A program made the translations under genes and the position numbers. A stretch of 64,000 nucleotides of DNA from Pontibacter kalidii (GTDB lineage: Bacteria > Bacteroidota > Bacteroidia > Cytophagales > Hymenobacteraceae): the NCBI RefSeq assembly GCF_026278245.1, contig NZ_CP111079.1, positions 2,296,501 through 2,360,500 of the forward strand, written 5' to 3'. Shown in pieces: positions 17,822 through 25,644 of this stretch (positions are counted from its first letter, which is position 1; the number at the start of each line of letters is the position of its first letter). The notes under the pieces are model-generated. The model saw only the letters and a program-made list of their open reading frames with translations. It was not told the DNA's origin and did no database searches.

Positions 17822-18374
17822 ATGAAAAGATTATTTACAATCGCATTAACTATTCTGTTTATCAGCTTTTCCCAGTTTGATGCGTTTGCCCAGGAAAAAC
17901 ATGGCAGCACATTAAACATAGGTGTAGGCATTGGAGGCTATGGCGGTTATTACCAATACGCCAACCGTTCGTTACCCGTTTTCAACATTAACTATGAATT
18001 TGATGTAGCTAAAAGCTTTACCCTGGCTCCCTTTATTAGCTTCTCTACTTTTTACAAAAGACTATAGAAATAACAACAACTATTATACTTATCGTCAAAC
18101 AGTAATTCCGATAGGTGCTAAAGCCACTTATTACTTCGATGATGTCTTGAATGCTAACTCTAAATGGGATTTCTACCTGGCCGGTTCATTGGGCTATGCC
18201 ATCATAAATTCAGGTTGGGATAATGGGTACGATGGAGACAAAAACTATTACCGGAGAGGAAACCCTTTACTCCTAGATCTGCACATAGGTGCTGAATACC
18301 ACTTTAACAGTAAAATTGGTGTCTTCCTTGATCTTTCTTCAGGTGTATCAACTATAGGTATAGCGATTCATTAA
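17822..18374 (+). pseudogene. Outer-membrane beta-barrel protein, 1-base frameshift
   Basis: The 5' part encodes a signal peptide (MKRLFTIALTILFISF...AFAQ) and the start of a barrel (LNIGVGIGGYGGYYQYAN, FDVAKSFTLAPFISFSTF), then stops at 18067. The +1 frame continues KDYRNNNNYYTYRQTVIPIG, AKATYYFDDVL, WDFYLAGSLGYAI and ends GVSTIGIAIH at 18374. Removing one T from the T5 run near 18052 joins both into one frame of about 183 residues. So a single-base insertion in a homopolymer separates the gene from function, or a sequencing error does. Promoter module 1 lies upstream. Confidence 0.8.
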
Positions 18375-18680
18375 TCATACGTAGCCAATAAACTAACCTG
18401 TTACTTCTGTGCCGGAATCAGGACCCGGTGATTTGTCACAGGTAGTTCTGGTTTTAGTACCTCGCCATATATGAAAGCTTACTTATTAAAATTATACTTT
18501 ACTTATTAATGAATTAATGTTAGTCACCAAACGTCCTAGGTATACTTCAGAGAACTAATTCTGTAAAAACTTTCAAATCCTGCTCCAACAGTTTAGCCTA
18601 CCGCAACAGGCTCCGTTCACATTGCCAGCAACAACACCGTACCGCACTCCTGGCCTTGAGTGTGCATTTTATAAAAACAC
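18375..18680. other. Intergenic, no gene seen
   Basis: AT-rich DNA between the barrel protein and the second HTH regulator. No open frame or strong hairpin stands out; the promoter of the regulator should lie here. Confidence 0.5.
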
Positions 18681-19247
18681 ATGAAACTATATATTAAATA
18701 CATGGTCAGTAACCGCTGCAAAGCTTTGGTGCAGCAAGAACTCGTAAGTCTAGGCTTGCAGTCTGAGTATGTGGTAATTGATCTGGGCATGGTAGAGATA
18801 CACAAAGACATTACTGACATACAGCTTAAACAGCTAAAAGACAATTTGGGCAAAGCTGGCCTGGAGTTACTCGATGACAGCAAGAGCATACTAATAGATA
18901 AGATAAAGAAACTTATCACAGACATGATCCATTCCTTGGAAGGGCAACCGAAGGTGAATTACTCGGTTTACATCAGCGAAAGACTGGGATACAATTACAA
19001 CTACCTGGCTAACATTTTCTCAGAAGTGAAAGGGATCACGATTCAGCAATTCATCATTATCCATAAGATTGAGAAAGCAAAAGAGCTGCTTTTTTATGAC
19101 GATTTAAGCCTTACAGAGATCGCCCATCGGCTGCATTACAGTAGTGTGGCGCATTTATCCAGTCAGTTTAAAAAAGTAACAGGCCTGTCACCATCATTTT
19201 ACAGGCACTTGAAAGACAAACGCGAAGGCGTGCTCGAAAATCTGTAA
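18681..19247 (+). CDS. HTH (AraC-type) regulator with degenerate HMA-like N-terminus, paralog 2
   Basis: A 188-residue protein similar along its whole length to the regulator at 16838: MKLYIKYMVSNRC at the start (again Ser for the first Cys of CxxC), LANIFSEVKGITIQQFII in the middle and LTEIAHRLHYSSVAHLSSQF plus KKVTGLSPSFYRHL at the end. The DNA-binding halves are close to identical, so both probably recognise the same site. It lies upstream of kaiC on the same strand, with promoter module 2 overlapping its 3' end. Confidence 0.85.
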   Translation: MKLYIKYMVSNRCKALVQQELVSLGLQSEYVVIDLGMVEIHKDITDIQLKQLKDNLGKAGLELLDDSKSILIDKIKKLITDMIHSLEGQPKVNYSVYISERLGYNYNYLANIFSEVKGITIQQFIIIHKIEKAKELLFYDDLSLTEIAHRLHYSSVAHLSSQFKKVTGLSPSFYRHLKDKREGVLENL

Positions 19248-19308
19248 CATTTGAAACATACTTGAAGAAGTATGTAATACTTTTCTTTTCCTTTACCCAC
19301 ACCTTTGT
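19243..19308 (+). promoter_or_regulatory. Promoter module 2 upstream of kaiC
   Basis: ACATAC (19256-19261), 8 bp, GTATGT (19270-19275), 24 bp, then CACCTTTGT (19300-19308). Each spacing equals that of module 1, and further bases (CCC before, GCATC after) are shared. The repeat half TGTAACAT also occurs at 19243. The module begins at the stop codon of the regulator gene and precedes kaiC by about 160 bp. It is likely the regulated promoter of kaiCB. Confidence 0.6.
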
Positions 19309-19470
19309 GCATCCCTAAGTTTAAATACTTCATACAACTGGGATGCTTTTTCATTAACTACAATTTCTAGCCTTTATCTGGCACAATACAAAGGATGTTG
19401 AGATTTGGGCTTGATTAAATTATCCATGGTCTGTATAAAAACTTTGTGAAGCTTACTTAAATAACCTGTC

Positions 19471-21000
19471 ATGGTAGCACATCGACCTGTAAGTTCTGAA
19501 CCATATCTACATTTTCAAAACCGCTTACCATTGCCTATGAACCTTATAAAGCTAAAAACCGGGAACGATTCTTTCGATCATATTTCTCATGGCGGTTTGC
19601 CCTTAGGGCGTACCACACTCGTGGCAGGCAGCTCTGGTAGTGCTAAAACACTGTTTGGAGCACAATTCTTAGCTTTAGGTATACAGTTATTCGATCAACC
19701 GGGTATTTTTGTCACATTTGAAGAACAGGTAGACGATATAAGAAAGAACCTGAAAAGCTTTAACTGGGACATTGACACCTGGGAAAAAGAAGGAAAATGG
19801 ACCTTCGTGGATGCAGCCCCTAAAGAAGAGATCATCGTCGCGGTCGGCGACTTTGACCTGAGTGCATTCAGGATCCGATTAGAGAGAGCCGTACAAAAAA
19901 ATAAAGCACAACGGGTCGTCATAGATTCTATCGGCAGCATTTTCACACAGTTTCACGAAGAGATGCATACCATCCGGCGCGAGCTGATTCAGGTAGCCCT
20001 TACCTTGTCGCGCTTAGGTGCAACCTCTATTATAACAGCGGAACGCCTGGAAGAATATGGCGAAATCACACGTTTTGGGGTAGAAGAATTCCTGACAGAC
20101 AATGTGATCATACTGCGTAATGTGCTACAGAATGAAAAGCGCCGGAGAACAATTGAAATCCTGAAATTCAGGGGAAGCGACCATGAGAAAGGCGAAAACC
20201 CATTTACTGTAAACCCGGAAAAAGGGATTGTCATCATCCCGTTATCGGCCATGAACCTGAAGCACATCTCTTCAAGCGAACGGGTTACTTCTGGCATACC
20301 TGCCCTTGACGAGATGATAAACGGTGGGTTTTATAAAGGCTCCATTAACCTGATCTCCGGAGCGATAGGTGCTGGTAAAACATTATTGGTAGCTAACTTT
20401 ATAAATGGTATCCGGGAGAAAAAAGAGCGTTGTCTGCTGATGGCTTTTGAAGAAAGCTGCGAGCAGCTCTACCGTAATGCAGCCGGTTGGGGCATAGATT
20501 TTAAGCAACTGGAAGCAGAAGGACTGCTGAAAGTGATCTGTATTTATCCGGAGGTCTCTTCCTTGGAAGATCATTTCATCAACATCCAGGAAGTTGTAGA
20601 AAACTTTAAGCCCGATAGGATCGCCATTGATAGTTTATCCGCCTTATCGCGCACCTCTTCTGATAAAGGTTTCCGGGAATTTATCATAGCCTTTACATCG
20701 TACCTGAAGCACCAGGAAATTACAGCCATGTTCACCTCTAATACACCTTTGCTGGCAGGCGGCACATCAGATACAGAAGGCAACATCTCTCCTATCACGG
20801 ATTCTATTATCCTACTGCGCTATGTAGAAATGTCCGGTGAAATGCAACGAAGTATAGCTGTACTTAAAATGCGCGGTTCCAAACACGATTCCTCTATCCG
20901 TAAATTCTCTATTACAGATGAAGGTGCTGACATAGGGAAACACTTCGAGGGTATCAGCGGGATCCTGACTGGTAACCCGATGCTGATTAAGCTCGAATAG
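19471..21000 (+). CDS. kaiC: KaiC-family double-ATPase
   Basis: A 509-residue protein with two RecA-like KaiC domains. The first has the Walker A variant GSSGSAKT (53-60, Ala in place of the second Gly) with Glu84-Glu85; the second has GAIGAGKT (297-304) and Glu327-Glu328. Near the C-terminus, ISPITDSIILLRYVE aligns with the cyanobacterial phosphosite ISTITD: the serine (Ser440, equivalent to Ser431) is kept but the threonine (Thr432) is Pro441. So the two-site phosphorylation cycle is probably not conserved. The start at 19471 gives a 22-residue leader; Met23 (19537) is an alternative. Followed by kaiB; no kaiA or kinase gene is nearby. Non-cyanobacterial KaiC is often tied to stress or light responses. 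Confidence 0.93.
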   Translation: MVAHRPVSSEPYLHFQNRLPLPMNLIKLKTGNDSFDHISHGGLPLGRTTLVAGSSGSAKTLFGAQFLALGIQLFDQPGIFVTFEEQVDDIRKNLKSFNWDIDTWEKEGKWTFVDAAPKEEIIVAVGDFDLSAFRIRLERAVQKNKAQRVVIDSIGSIFTQFHEEMHTIRRELIQVALTLSRLGATSIITAERLEEYGEITRFGVEEFLTDNVIILRNVLQNEKRRRTIEILKFRGSDHEKGENPFTVNPEKGIVIIPLSAMNLKHISSSERVTSGIPALDEMINGGFYKGSINLISGAIGAGKTLLVANFINGIREKKERCLLMAFEESCEQLYRNAAGWGIDFKQLEAEGLLKVICIYPEVSSLEDHFINIQEVVENFKPDRIAIDSLSALSRTSSDKGFREFIIAFTSYLKHQEITAMFTSNTPLLAGGTSDTEGNISPITDSIILLRYVEMSGEMQRSIAVLKMRGSKHDSSIRKFSITDEGADIGKHFEGISGILTGNPMLIKLE

Positions 21001-21063
21001 GTTTCGATTCCGATACATCATTATTGGCGGTAGTTTACCGACACTTTTAGCCAAAATAAAAAA

Positions 21064-21345
21064 ATGAGCATGCATGTATTAAAGCTCTTTATTAATGGGC
21101 ACAGCCTTAATTCAGTTGAAGCTGTGGACACACTCCTTAAAATCTGTAAAGAAAATTTAAACGGTAATTATCACCTTGAAATTATTGATATACAGAAAGA
21201 CCCGGACAAAGCAGAAGAAGCAGGTATCATTGCAATACCTACACTCATCAGAATGAGTCCGACACCCATTAGCCGCATTATAGGAGCTTTACATGTCAGA
21301 AGCCGTGTTTTAGCCGGGTTAGGGATTTCTAGTATGCATAAATAG
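21064..21345 (+). CDS. kaiB: KaiB-family thioredoxin-fold protein
   Basis: A 93-residue KaiB: LKLFINGHSLNSVEAVDTL at the start, ICKENLNGNYHLEIIDIQKD in the middle and IAIPTLIRMSP with PISRIIGAL near the end. In cyanobacteria it binds KaiC and resets its phosphorylation. It starts 63 bp after kaiC, on the same strand, and is followed by a terminator, so the pair is one operon. Confidence 0.93.
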   Translation: MSMHVLKLFINGHSLNSVEAVDTLLKICKENLNGNYHLEIIDIQKDPDKAEEAGIIAIPTLIRMSPTPISRIIGALHVRSRVLAGLGISSMHK

Positions 21346-21384
21346 GTCAACTATTCGCCACCTATCAGGTCAAAGAATACTTAT

Positions 21385-21416
21385 AAATGACTGTCTCCTC
21401 ACTGAGACGGTCATTT
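21385..21416 (+). terminator. Terminator of the kaiCB operon
   Basis: Stem AAATGACTGTCTC/GAGACGGTCATTT (one G-U pair), 6-nt loop, then TATTATTTT. It lies 40 bp past the kaiB stop. Confidence 0.8.
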
Positions 21417-21690
21417 ATTATTTTAGAGCGAGCTCTTAAATGTTGGGAATCAGGAAAAGGTTTAACTTAACAGGGCTACACCTACTTCTGAATAAAATTT
21501 ATATTAAAAATAGTTTATATACCTGTGACATGCATTTTACAGTGAAACATAGGTTATTTTAGTTAGCCCCACCCTTTACTCTTTCTCCAACGGATGCACC
21601 ACCTGTAAAACAAGATGTTTAACAATAATGAAGTAATTCCAAGAAGAAGGTTCATCTAACGCATCGAAGTTTACTTATGGACAGGCTCAT
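21417..21690. other. Intergenic with a weak third promoter-like module
   Basis: No gene is seen. At 21528-21578 the sequence ACATGC, 8 bp, GTGAAA, about 22 bp, CACCCTTTA resembles a decayed copy of the two promoter modules near the HTH regulators. The resemblance is weak and there is no gene downstream; the DNA runs into IS sequence. Confidence 0.3.
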
Positions 21691-21742
21691 TGTAGTCTTC
21701 CCTGAAAGTCGGCCATTTAAAAGTTGAAGAAATGTTTAAACT
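21691..21742. repeat. Lone IS3-type end, same lineage as the remnant at 3426
   Basis: TGTAGTCTTCCCTGAAAGTC with CCATTTAAA after it matches the start of the IS3 remnant at 3426 (TGTAGACTTCCCTGAGTCG, CATTTAAA). No body of that element follows: another IS3 element begins at 21743. It is likely the leftover of an older copy into which the second one jumped. Confidence 0.55.
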
Positions 21743-21758
21743 TGAGCTCCTCCCATTT

Positions 21759-22626
21759 TTAGGGCCAGTCAAAAGTAGAGAATTCGGGTTTCACTATATT
21801 CTCTTTTACCCACTCTTCCCGTGTCTTGTCACCCAGTGAACTGTGGGGTCTGAAGCAGTTATACTCCTGCCGCCACGTCTCTATCTTCTCCTGGGCATCC
21901 TCCAATGACAGGAACCAGTTCACATTCAGGCACTCGTCCCGAAAACTCCCGTTGAAGGACTCAATGAAGGCGTTGTCCGTGGGTTTGCCGGGCCTGGAGA
22001 AGTCCAGCGTCACCTTGTTCTCATAGGCCCACCAGTCCAGGGCCTTAGAGATGAACTCGCTGCCGTTATCCACCTGTATACGCTTGGGAAGGACTTGGGT
22101 GCTTCGCCTGATACTTTCCAAGGCGGCTACCACATCCTCTCCCTTCAGAGAGTGTCCCACCAAAATGCCGGGGCACTGGCGACTGTAATTATCCACTATC
22201 GTTAAGCAGCGTAATTTCCTGCCGTCAAAGAGCTGATCGGCCACAAAATCCATCGACCAGCATTCATGATTGGTAGAGAGAGCCGGGCGCTCCAGCCGGT
22301 GGGCAGCTGCCTTGCTTCTTCTCGGGCGCTTGCTCCTCAAATTCAGCCCCTCCTCCTTGTAGAGGCGGTGAACACGCTTGTGGTTATCCGGCCAGCCCTC
22401 CCGGCGCAGCAGCGTGAAGATGCGCCAGAAGCCGTAGCGGACTCTGACATGGGCAATTTCGTGCATCCGCTTCCGGATAACTGAGCTGTCCCTGGCTCTG
22501 GAGCGGTAATACCACAGTGATCGGTGCAGCATCACCACCTTACAGGCTCTGCGGACCGATACCCGGTACTCATCCGACAGACCCACCGCCAGCCCGTTGA
22601 GTTGGGCTGGCCTCAAGGCTTTTTTC
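21759..22626 (-). CDS. IS3-family transposase OrfB
   Basis: The integrase-core half of the transposase, about 288 residues. It has the HTH_21-like part ([33 protein letters not shown]) and the DDE core: [17 protein letters not shown] and [16 protein letters not shown], ending in [18 protein letters not shown]. It lacks its own start and is read by a -1 frameshift from OrfA at the A6 run complementary to 22620-22625 (A-AAA-AAG), the usual IS3 slippery site. The DDE residues look intact. Confidence 0.9.
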
Positions 22627-22879
22627 GCAGTACGTCCTGTAGCATCTGTTTGTCCAGGCTCAGGTCGGCCACCAGCTGCTTCAGCTGCCGGTTCTCCTCC
22701 TCCAGTTGCCGCAGTTTTCTTAATTCCGATACTCCTAAACCACCGTATTTTTTCTTCCAGTTGTAGAAAGTAGCCTCCGAGATGCCCATCTTGCGGCATA
22801 CCTCTTCCACTCTCACGCCTATCTCTGACTGCTTGATGGCGAAGATAATCTGCGCCTCGGTGAACTTTGATTTCTTCAT
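22613..22879 (-). CDS. IS3-family OrfA
   Basis: An 88-residue HTH protein: [39 protein letters not shown], then the leucine-rich coiled coil [19 protein letters not shown]. It binds the element ends and, fused to OrfB by frameshifting at its end (DVLRKKP), makes the active transposase. Confidence 0.92.
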   Translation of the reverse strand: MKKSKFTEAQIIFAIKQSEIGVRVEEVCRKMGISEATFYNWKKKYGGLGVSELRKLRQLEEENRQLKQLVADLSLDKQMLQDVLRKKP

Positions 22880-22958
22880 GGCAATTCGCTTTTAGATTAG
22901 TACGACAAATTGCCCGGTTCCTCTATTTTACAGTGGTCCGGTTTTTCGGGGGGAGGTC

Positions 22959-23037
22959 AATGGTTCGAAATTCGTACCCCGAGTGCACAAGTACAATTTC
23001 AGGCGCTAGCTACTTTAATAGTAGTTAGCGCTTTTTT
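22959..23037 (+). repeat. tRNA-end-like repeat with terminator hairpin, copy 1
   Basis: AATGGTTCGAAATTCGTACC starts a stretch of about 80 bp that recurs at 58679. It has a T-arm-like GGTTCGAA, a TACCCC run like a tRNA acceptor 3' strand, then a hairpin, GCGCTAGCTACT (23003-23014) with AGTAGTTAGCGC (23020-23031), and T6. No complete tRNA can be folded upstream, since the IS3 end abuts it. It may be the left-over 3' end of a tRNA gene or an attachment-like site. Confidence 0.5.
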
Positions 23038-23160
23038 GTTGCAATATTGGCCTATTTCAACCTTTTACAGTCCAGATACCGTAAAGGAAGAATACTCTAA
23101 ATAATATAATATTTATATCTTACCCCCCCTTGCTTAGCCAGGTGATGGTTTCTTAAGGCT

Positions 23161-23252
23161 TCCGATAAGCTTTCCTTCGCAAGTACTATTCACACTACTT
23201 AGTTTCAAGTTTACGTAACCTCTATACACCGAATGATACTTTAACCGGATAA
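23161..23252. repeat. Dispersed 95-bp repeat, copy B
   Basis: Aligns with 3331-3425, both ending ATACTTTAACCGGATAAT. Here no IS end follows. The remaining DNA up to the HAD gene (23253-23437) shows no gene; a GC-rich imperfect hairpin near 23370-23400 could end the long minus-strand operon. Confidence 0.6.
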
Positions 23253-23437
23253 TAGCAGTTGCGGGAAATTGCTGAACCGCTAACTTTGGGAGTGGGCTAG
23301 CTTTTAGAGGACACTTAAAATGGAGACCAGCAAGTAGTTCTCAATTCGCCGTAGAATGCCCTTCTTGTTATACCCGGGGCTATGCTTTGCCGGGGTAGCA
23401 AGGGATAACCTTCCTAAAACTGGTGTCCCGGGATACC

Positions 23438-24100
23438 TCAAGAGCAAGGGGCCTGCTTCGCGTACCCGGAGATCTGATCCACCCTGATCCATTTCATTCC
23501 TGCTGCCTCGGCAGCCTTTACACCTGGAACACCGTCTTCAAAGACTAGACAGCTTGCCGGCGAGACTCCCAGCTGCTCTGCTGCCGATAGGAAAGGATCT
23601 GGAAAAGGTTTTCCACGAAGGGTTTCTCCAGCGCAAACGAGCACCTCCACTAACTCCGCAATGCCCAGGACTTCCAGCGTCTTCTGAATCATTTTCCTTG
23701 AACCTCCGGATACCACGCCTATCTTCACCCTGCCGGCATGTGCCACCAAATGGTCCACAACAAACTGAACCGGTTTTGTTAGTGTAATAAATTCCTTGTA
23801 AAACAAGGCGGATTTTAGCCTCTCAAACTCGACCGGGTCAAAATCACTGCCATACCGCTTGTTGATCTGCTCCACAACGGCAGGAATGGGCAGGCCGGCG
23901 AACTCATCTACAATGGCAGGATCAATTTCCACTCCTCTCTCGGCAGCTACCTTCACATAGGTGTCCTTGTGGGCCTGCATGTTATCGGCCAGGGTTCCGT
24001 CGCAGTCGTAGAGGAAAGCCTTGTGATCTCCCATGCTAAGCTGCGTAAGCACGTGCAGGGCACTTGCATTTGGTAGCGATGTGTCTCTTCCTAATTTCAT
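23438..24100 (-). CDS. HAD-superfamily phosphatase (beta-phosphoglucomutase-like)
   Basis: A 220-residue HAD protein with motif I YDCDGTLADN (Asp32, Asp34), a cap typical of subfamily IA (HKDTYVKVAAERGVEIDP), motif II VVSGGS, motif III Lys in GKPFPDPF and motif IV FEDGVPGVKAA. The N-terminal 23 residues look extra; Met24 (MGDHKAFLYDC) is a possible start. It is the last gene of the long minus-strand run, 15 bp after the barrel protein gene. It could act on sugar phosphates or on inositol phosphate, which would fit its neighbours; this is inference. Confidence 0.85.
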   Translation of the reverse strand: MKLGRDTSLPNASALHVLTQLSMGDHKAFLYDCDGTLADNMQAHKDTYVKVAAERGVEIDPAIVDEFAGLPIPAVVEQINKRYGSDFDPVEFERLKSALFYKEFITLTKPVQFVVDHLVAHAGRVKIGVVSGGSRKMIQKTLEVLGIAELVEVLVCAGETLRGKPFPDPFLSAAEQLGVSPASCLVFEDGVPGVKAAEAAGMKWIRVDQISGYAKQAPCS

Positions 24101-24115
24101 TTCAGCTCGATAGTC

Positions 24116-24700
24116 TTACAAAGATAATCTGACACCTAAGGCCAGGTGGAATATTTTTCCCGGGCTTAAGTACCCTGGGTTCTTTATGTAGGAGACCAGG
24201 TACTCCCCCAGCGCGCCTGCTTCGTAATACAGCCCGAAGTTTTCCAAGCGCTTTATTCTTGCAAACGCTACTTCACCTCCCAGGAAGTAGTACAAATGTA
24301 GGGCCGTCGAAAAACCGTAGTAACCTTTCGGGTACTTGTCCCGGGGCTCAAATGCAAAGTACTCATCCCCGAAAGTATAGCCCAACTGCAGGCCTGTTCT
24401 AAGCGGATGCCAGTCTAATGCCTCCAGCTTCACCGCCTTAAAAGGCACATAGGCAACTTTCAGAGCCGCGGTGACTAACTGCTCGCCGCCAAAACTTTGC
24501 GGCAGGTAGCCGACAAAAACATCTGCATCAAGTTTATTGTTCAGAAACTCCTTGCCCACCCCCAGCGATACCAGGCCAAGATCCCCGGCAAACTGTGCCT
24601 TTATGTGAAACGCTGCGGAATCTGTGTATTGGCTGTATACGCTATCAGCCAGGAAGGAGAGCAGTGCCGCCAGGAGAAACTTATACTTCCCAATTCTCAT
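24116..24700 (-). CDS. Outer-membrane beta-barrel protein, function unknown
   Basis: About 194 residues from Met at 24700, which gives a proper signal peptide (MRIGKYKFLLAALLSFLADS...YSQ) and starts 1 bp after the end of the metallophosphoesterase gene; the frame is open further upstream but into that gene. Alternating aromatic strands such as FVGYLPQSFGG, LQLGYTFGDEYFAFE and ending LALGVRLSL suggest a small barrel. Possible role in export or surface exposure of lipid, by context only. Confidence 0.65.
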   Translation of the reverse strand: MRIGKYKFLLAALLSFLADSVYSQYTDSAAFHIKAQFAGDLGLVSLGVGKEFLNNKLDADVFVGYLPQSFGGEQLVTAALKVAYVPFKAVKLEALDWHPLRTGLQLGYTFGDEYFAFEPRDKYPKGYYGFSTALHLYYFLGGEVAFARIKRLENFGLYYEAGALGEYLVSYIKNPGYLSPGKIFHLALGVRLSL

Positions 24701-24701
24701 A

Positions 24702-25511
24702 TCAATAATGAATTCTTTTGATGCTGAACCCACCGTCCCAGATTTCCACATAAGAAAAGCCCTTGTTGTTAGTCGAGGTTGTCATGTGATAAGTGATGTT
24801 GCTTTCCTCCTGCTCTATGGTCTGCCAGTTATGCTCATGGCCATGCAGGCTTAGGTGCACCCGACCACTCTGTTCCAGCACCTGATGAAACGGCAGGCGC
24901 AGCCTGCTGTCATAGTCCCCGCCGAACGGAGACATATGGGATATGATAACAGCCTGCTTCCAGTCCGACTCAGGGGTGTGCGTTAGCTGCCCCTGCAGCC
25001 ACGCCAGGTCCGGCACGTTACCGCTGAAGTCGTACTCCCGCCCGTTGGTATCCAGGAAAATAAATTTCACTCGCCCATAGACAAAAGCATAATTCAGGTC
25101 GCCATACATCTGCTGGTATACTTTCTTGCCGTTGGCCAGCAAATCGTGATTGCCGATCACCGTCAGGTAAGGGACGCGCAGATCTTTCATGATGTCATGT
25201 ATCCACCTGAACTCCTGGGTCATTCCAAAATCTGAGATATCGCCCTGGTGCACCACAAAGTCGATGTTATCAAGTTTGTTGGCTGCCTTCACAAATTCCT
25301 CTGCACTGTCATAAAAACGCTGCGTATCCCCCATCACAACTATCCGAATGGTATCATCCGGACTCAGCTGCTGGATTTTTTCCACGTTTCGCGCAGTTAA
25401 ATCACGCTCACTACCGCTAAGCCTGATCTGGTTGGGGTGGTATTCAAATACTTCCTCACAAGCTGTCAGGAATGGAGCGAAGAATAATAGAAGTAGGAAA
25501 TATCTGGGCAT
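24702..25511 (-). CDS. Calcineurin-like metallophosphoesterase lipoprotein
   Basis: About 269 residues from Met at 25511, chosen because MPRYFLLLLFFAPFLTAC forms a clean lipoprotein signal; the longer frame lacks one. Metal-binding motifs in order: VVMGDTQ, HQGDISD, IGNHD, IISHMSPF and LHGHEHN. A periplasmic or surface phosphatase. It is 133 bp after the IPC synthase gene, the widest gap in the run, so it may be a separate unit. It could dephosphorylate inositol phosphates or lipid head groups. Confidence 0.85.
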   Translation of the reverse strand: MPRYFLLLLFFAPFLTACEEVFEYHPNQIRLSGSERDLTARNVEKIQQLSPDDTIRIVVMGDTQRFYDSAEEFVKAANKLDNIDFVVHQGDISDFGMTQEFRWIHDIMKDLRVPYLTVIGNHDLLANGKKVYQQMYGDLNYAFVYGRVKFIFLDTNGREYDFSGNVPDLAWLQGQLTHTPESDWKQAVIISHMSPFGGDYDSRLRLPFHQVLEQSGRVHLSLHGHEHNWQTIEQEESNITYHMTTSTNNKGFSYVEIWDGGFSIKRIHY

Positions 25512-25644
25512 CTCTCCAGTATGTAAGGGTATGTCCGGCTTGAATAATACTCGTAAACTAAAATTGTTCCCGAGTCTAAATCTCAGTTCGTAAAACCCGC
25601 AGCCCCTCAAGAGCTGCGGGTACTATAATCACAGAAAGCCTTTA

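Larger units (their letters stand above)
21743..22959 (-). mobile_element. Complete-looking IS3-family element, about 1.2 kb
   Basis: The two genes orfA and orfB fill the interval. The ends are imperfect inverted repeats starting TGA: 21743 (TGAGCTCCTCCC) and 22933-22959 (ending GGGGGGAGGTCA), so the limits are approximate. No clear target duplication is seen, perhaps because the target was repeated or has drifted. It is inserted next to the lone IS end at 21691 on the left and beside the tRNA-end-like repeat on the right. Confidence 0.82.
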
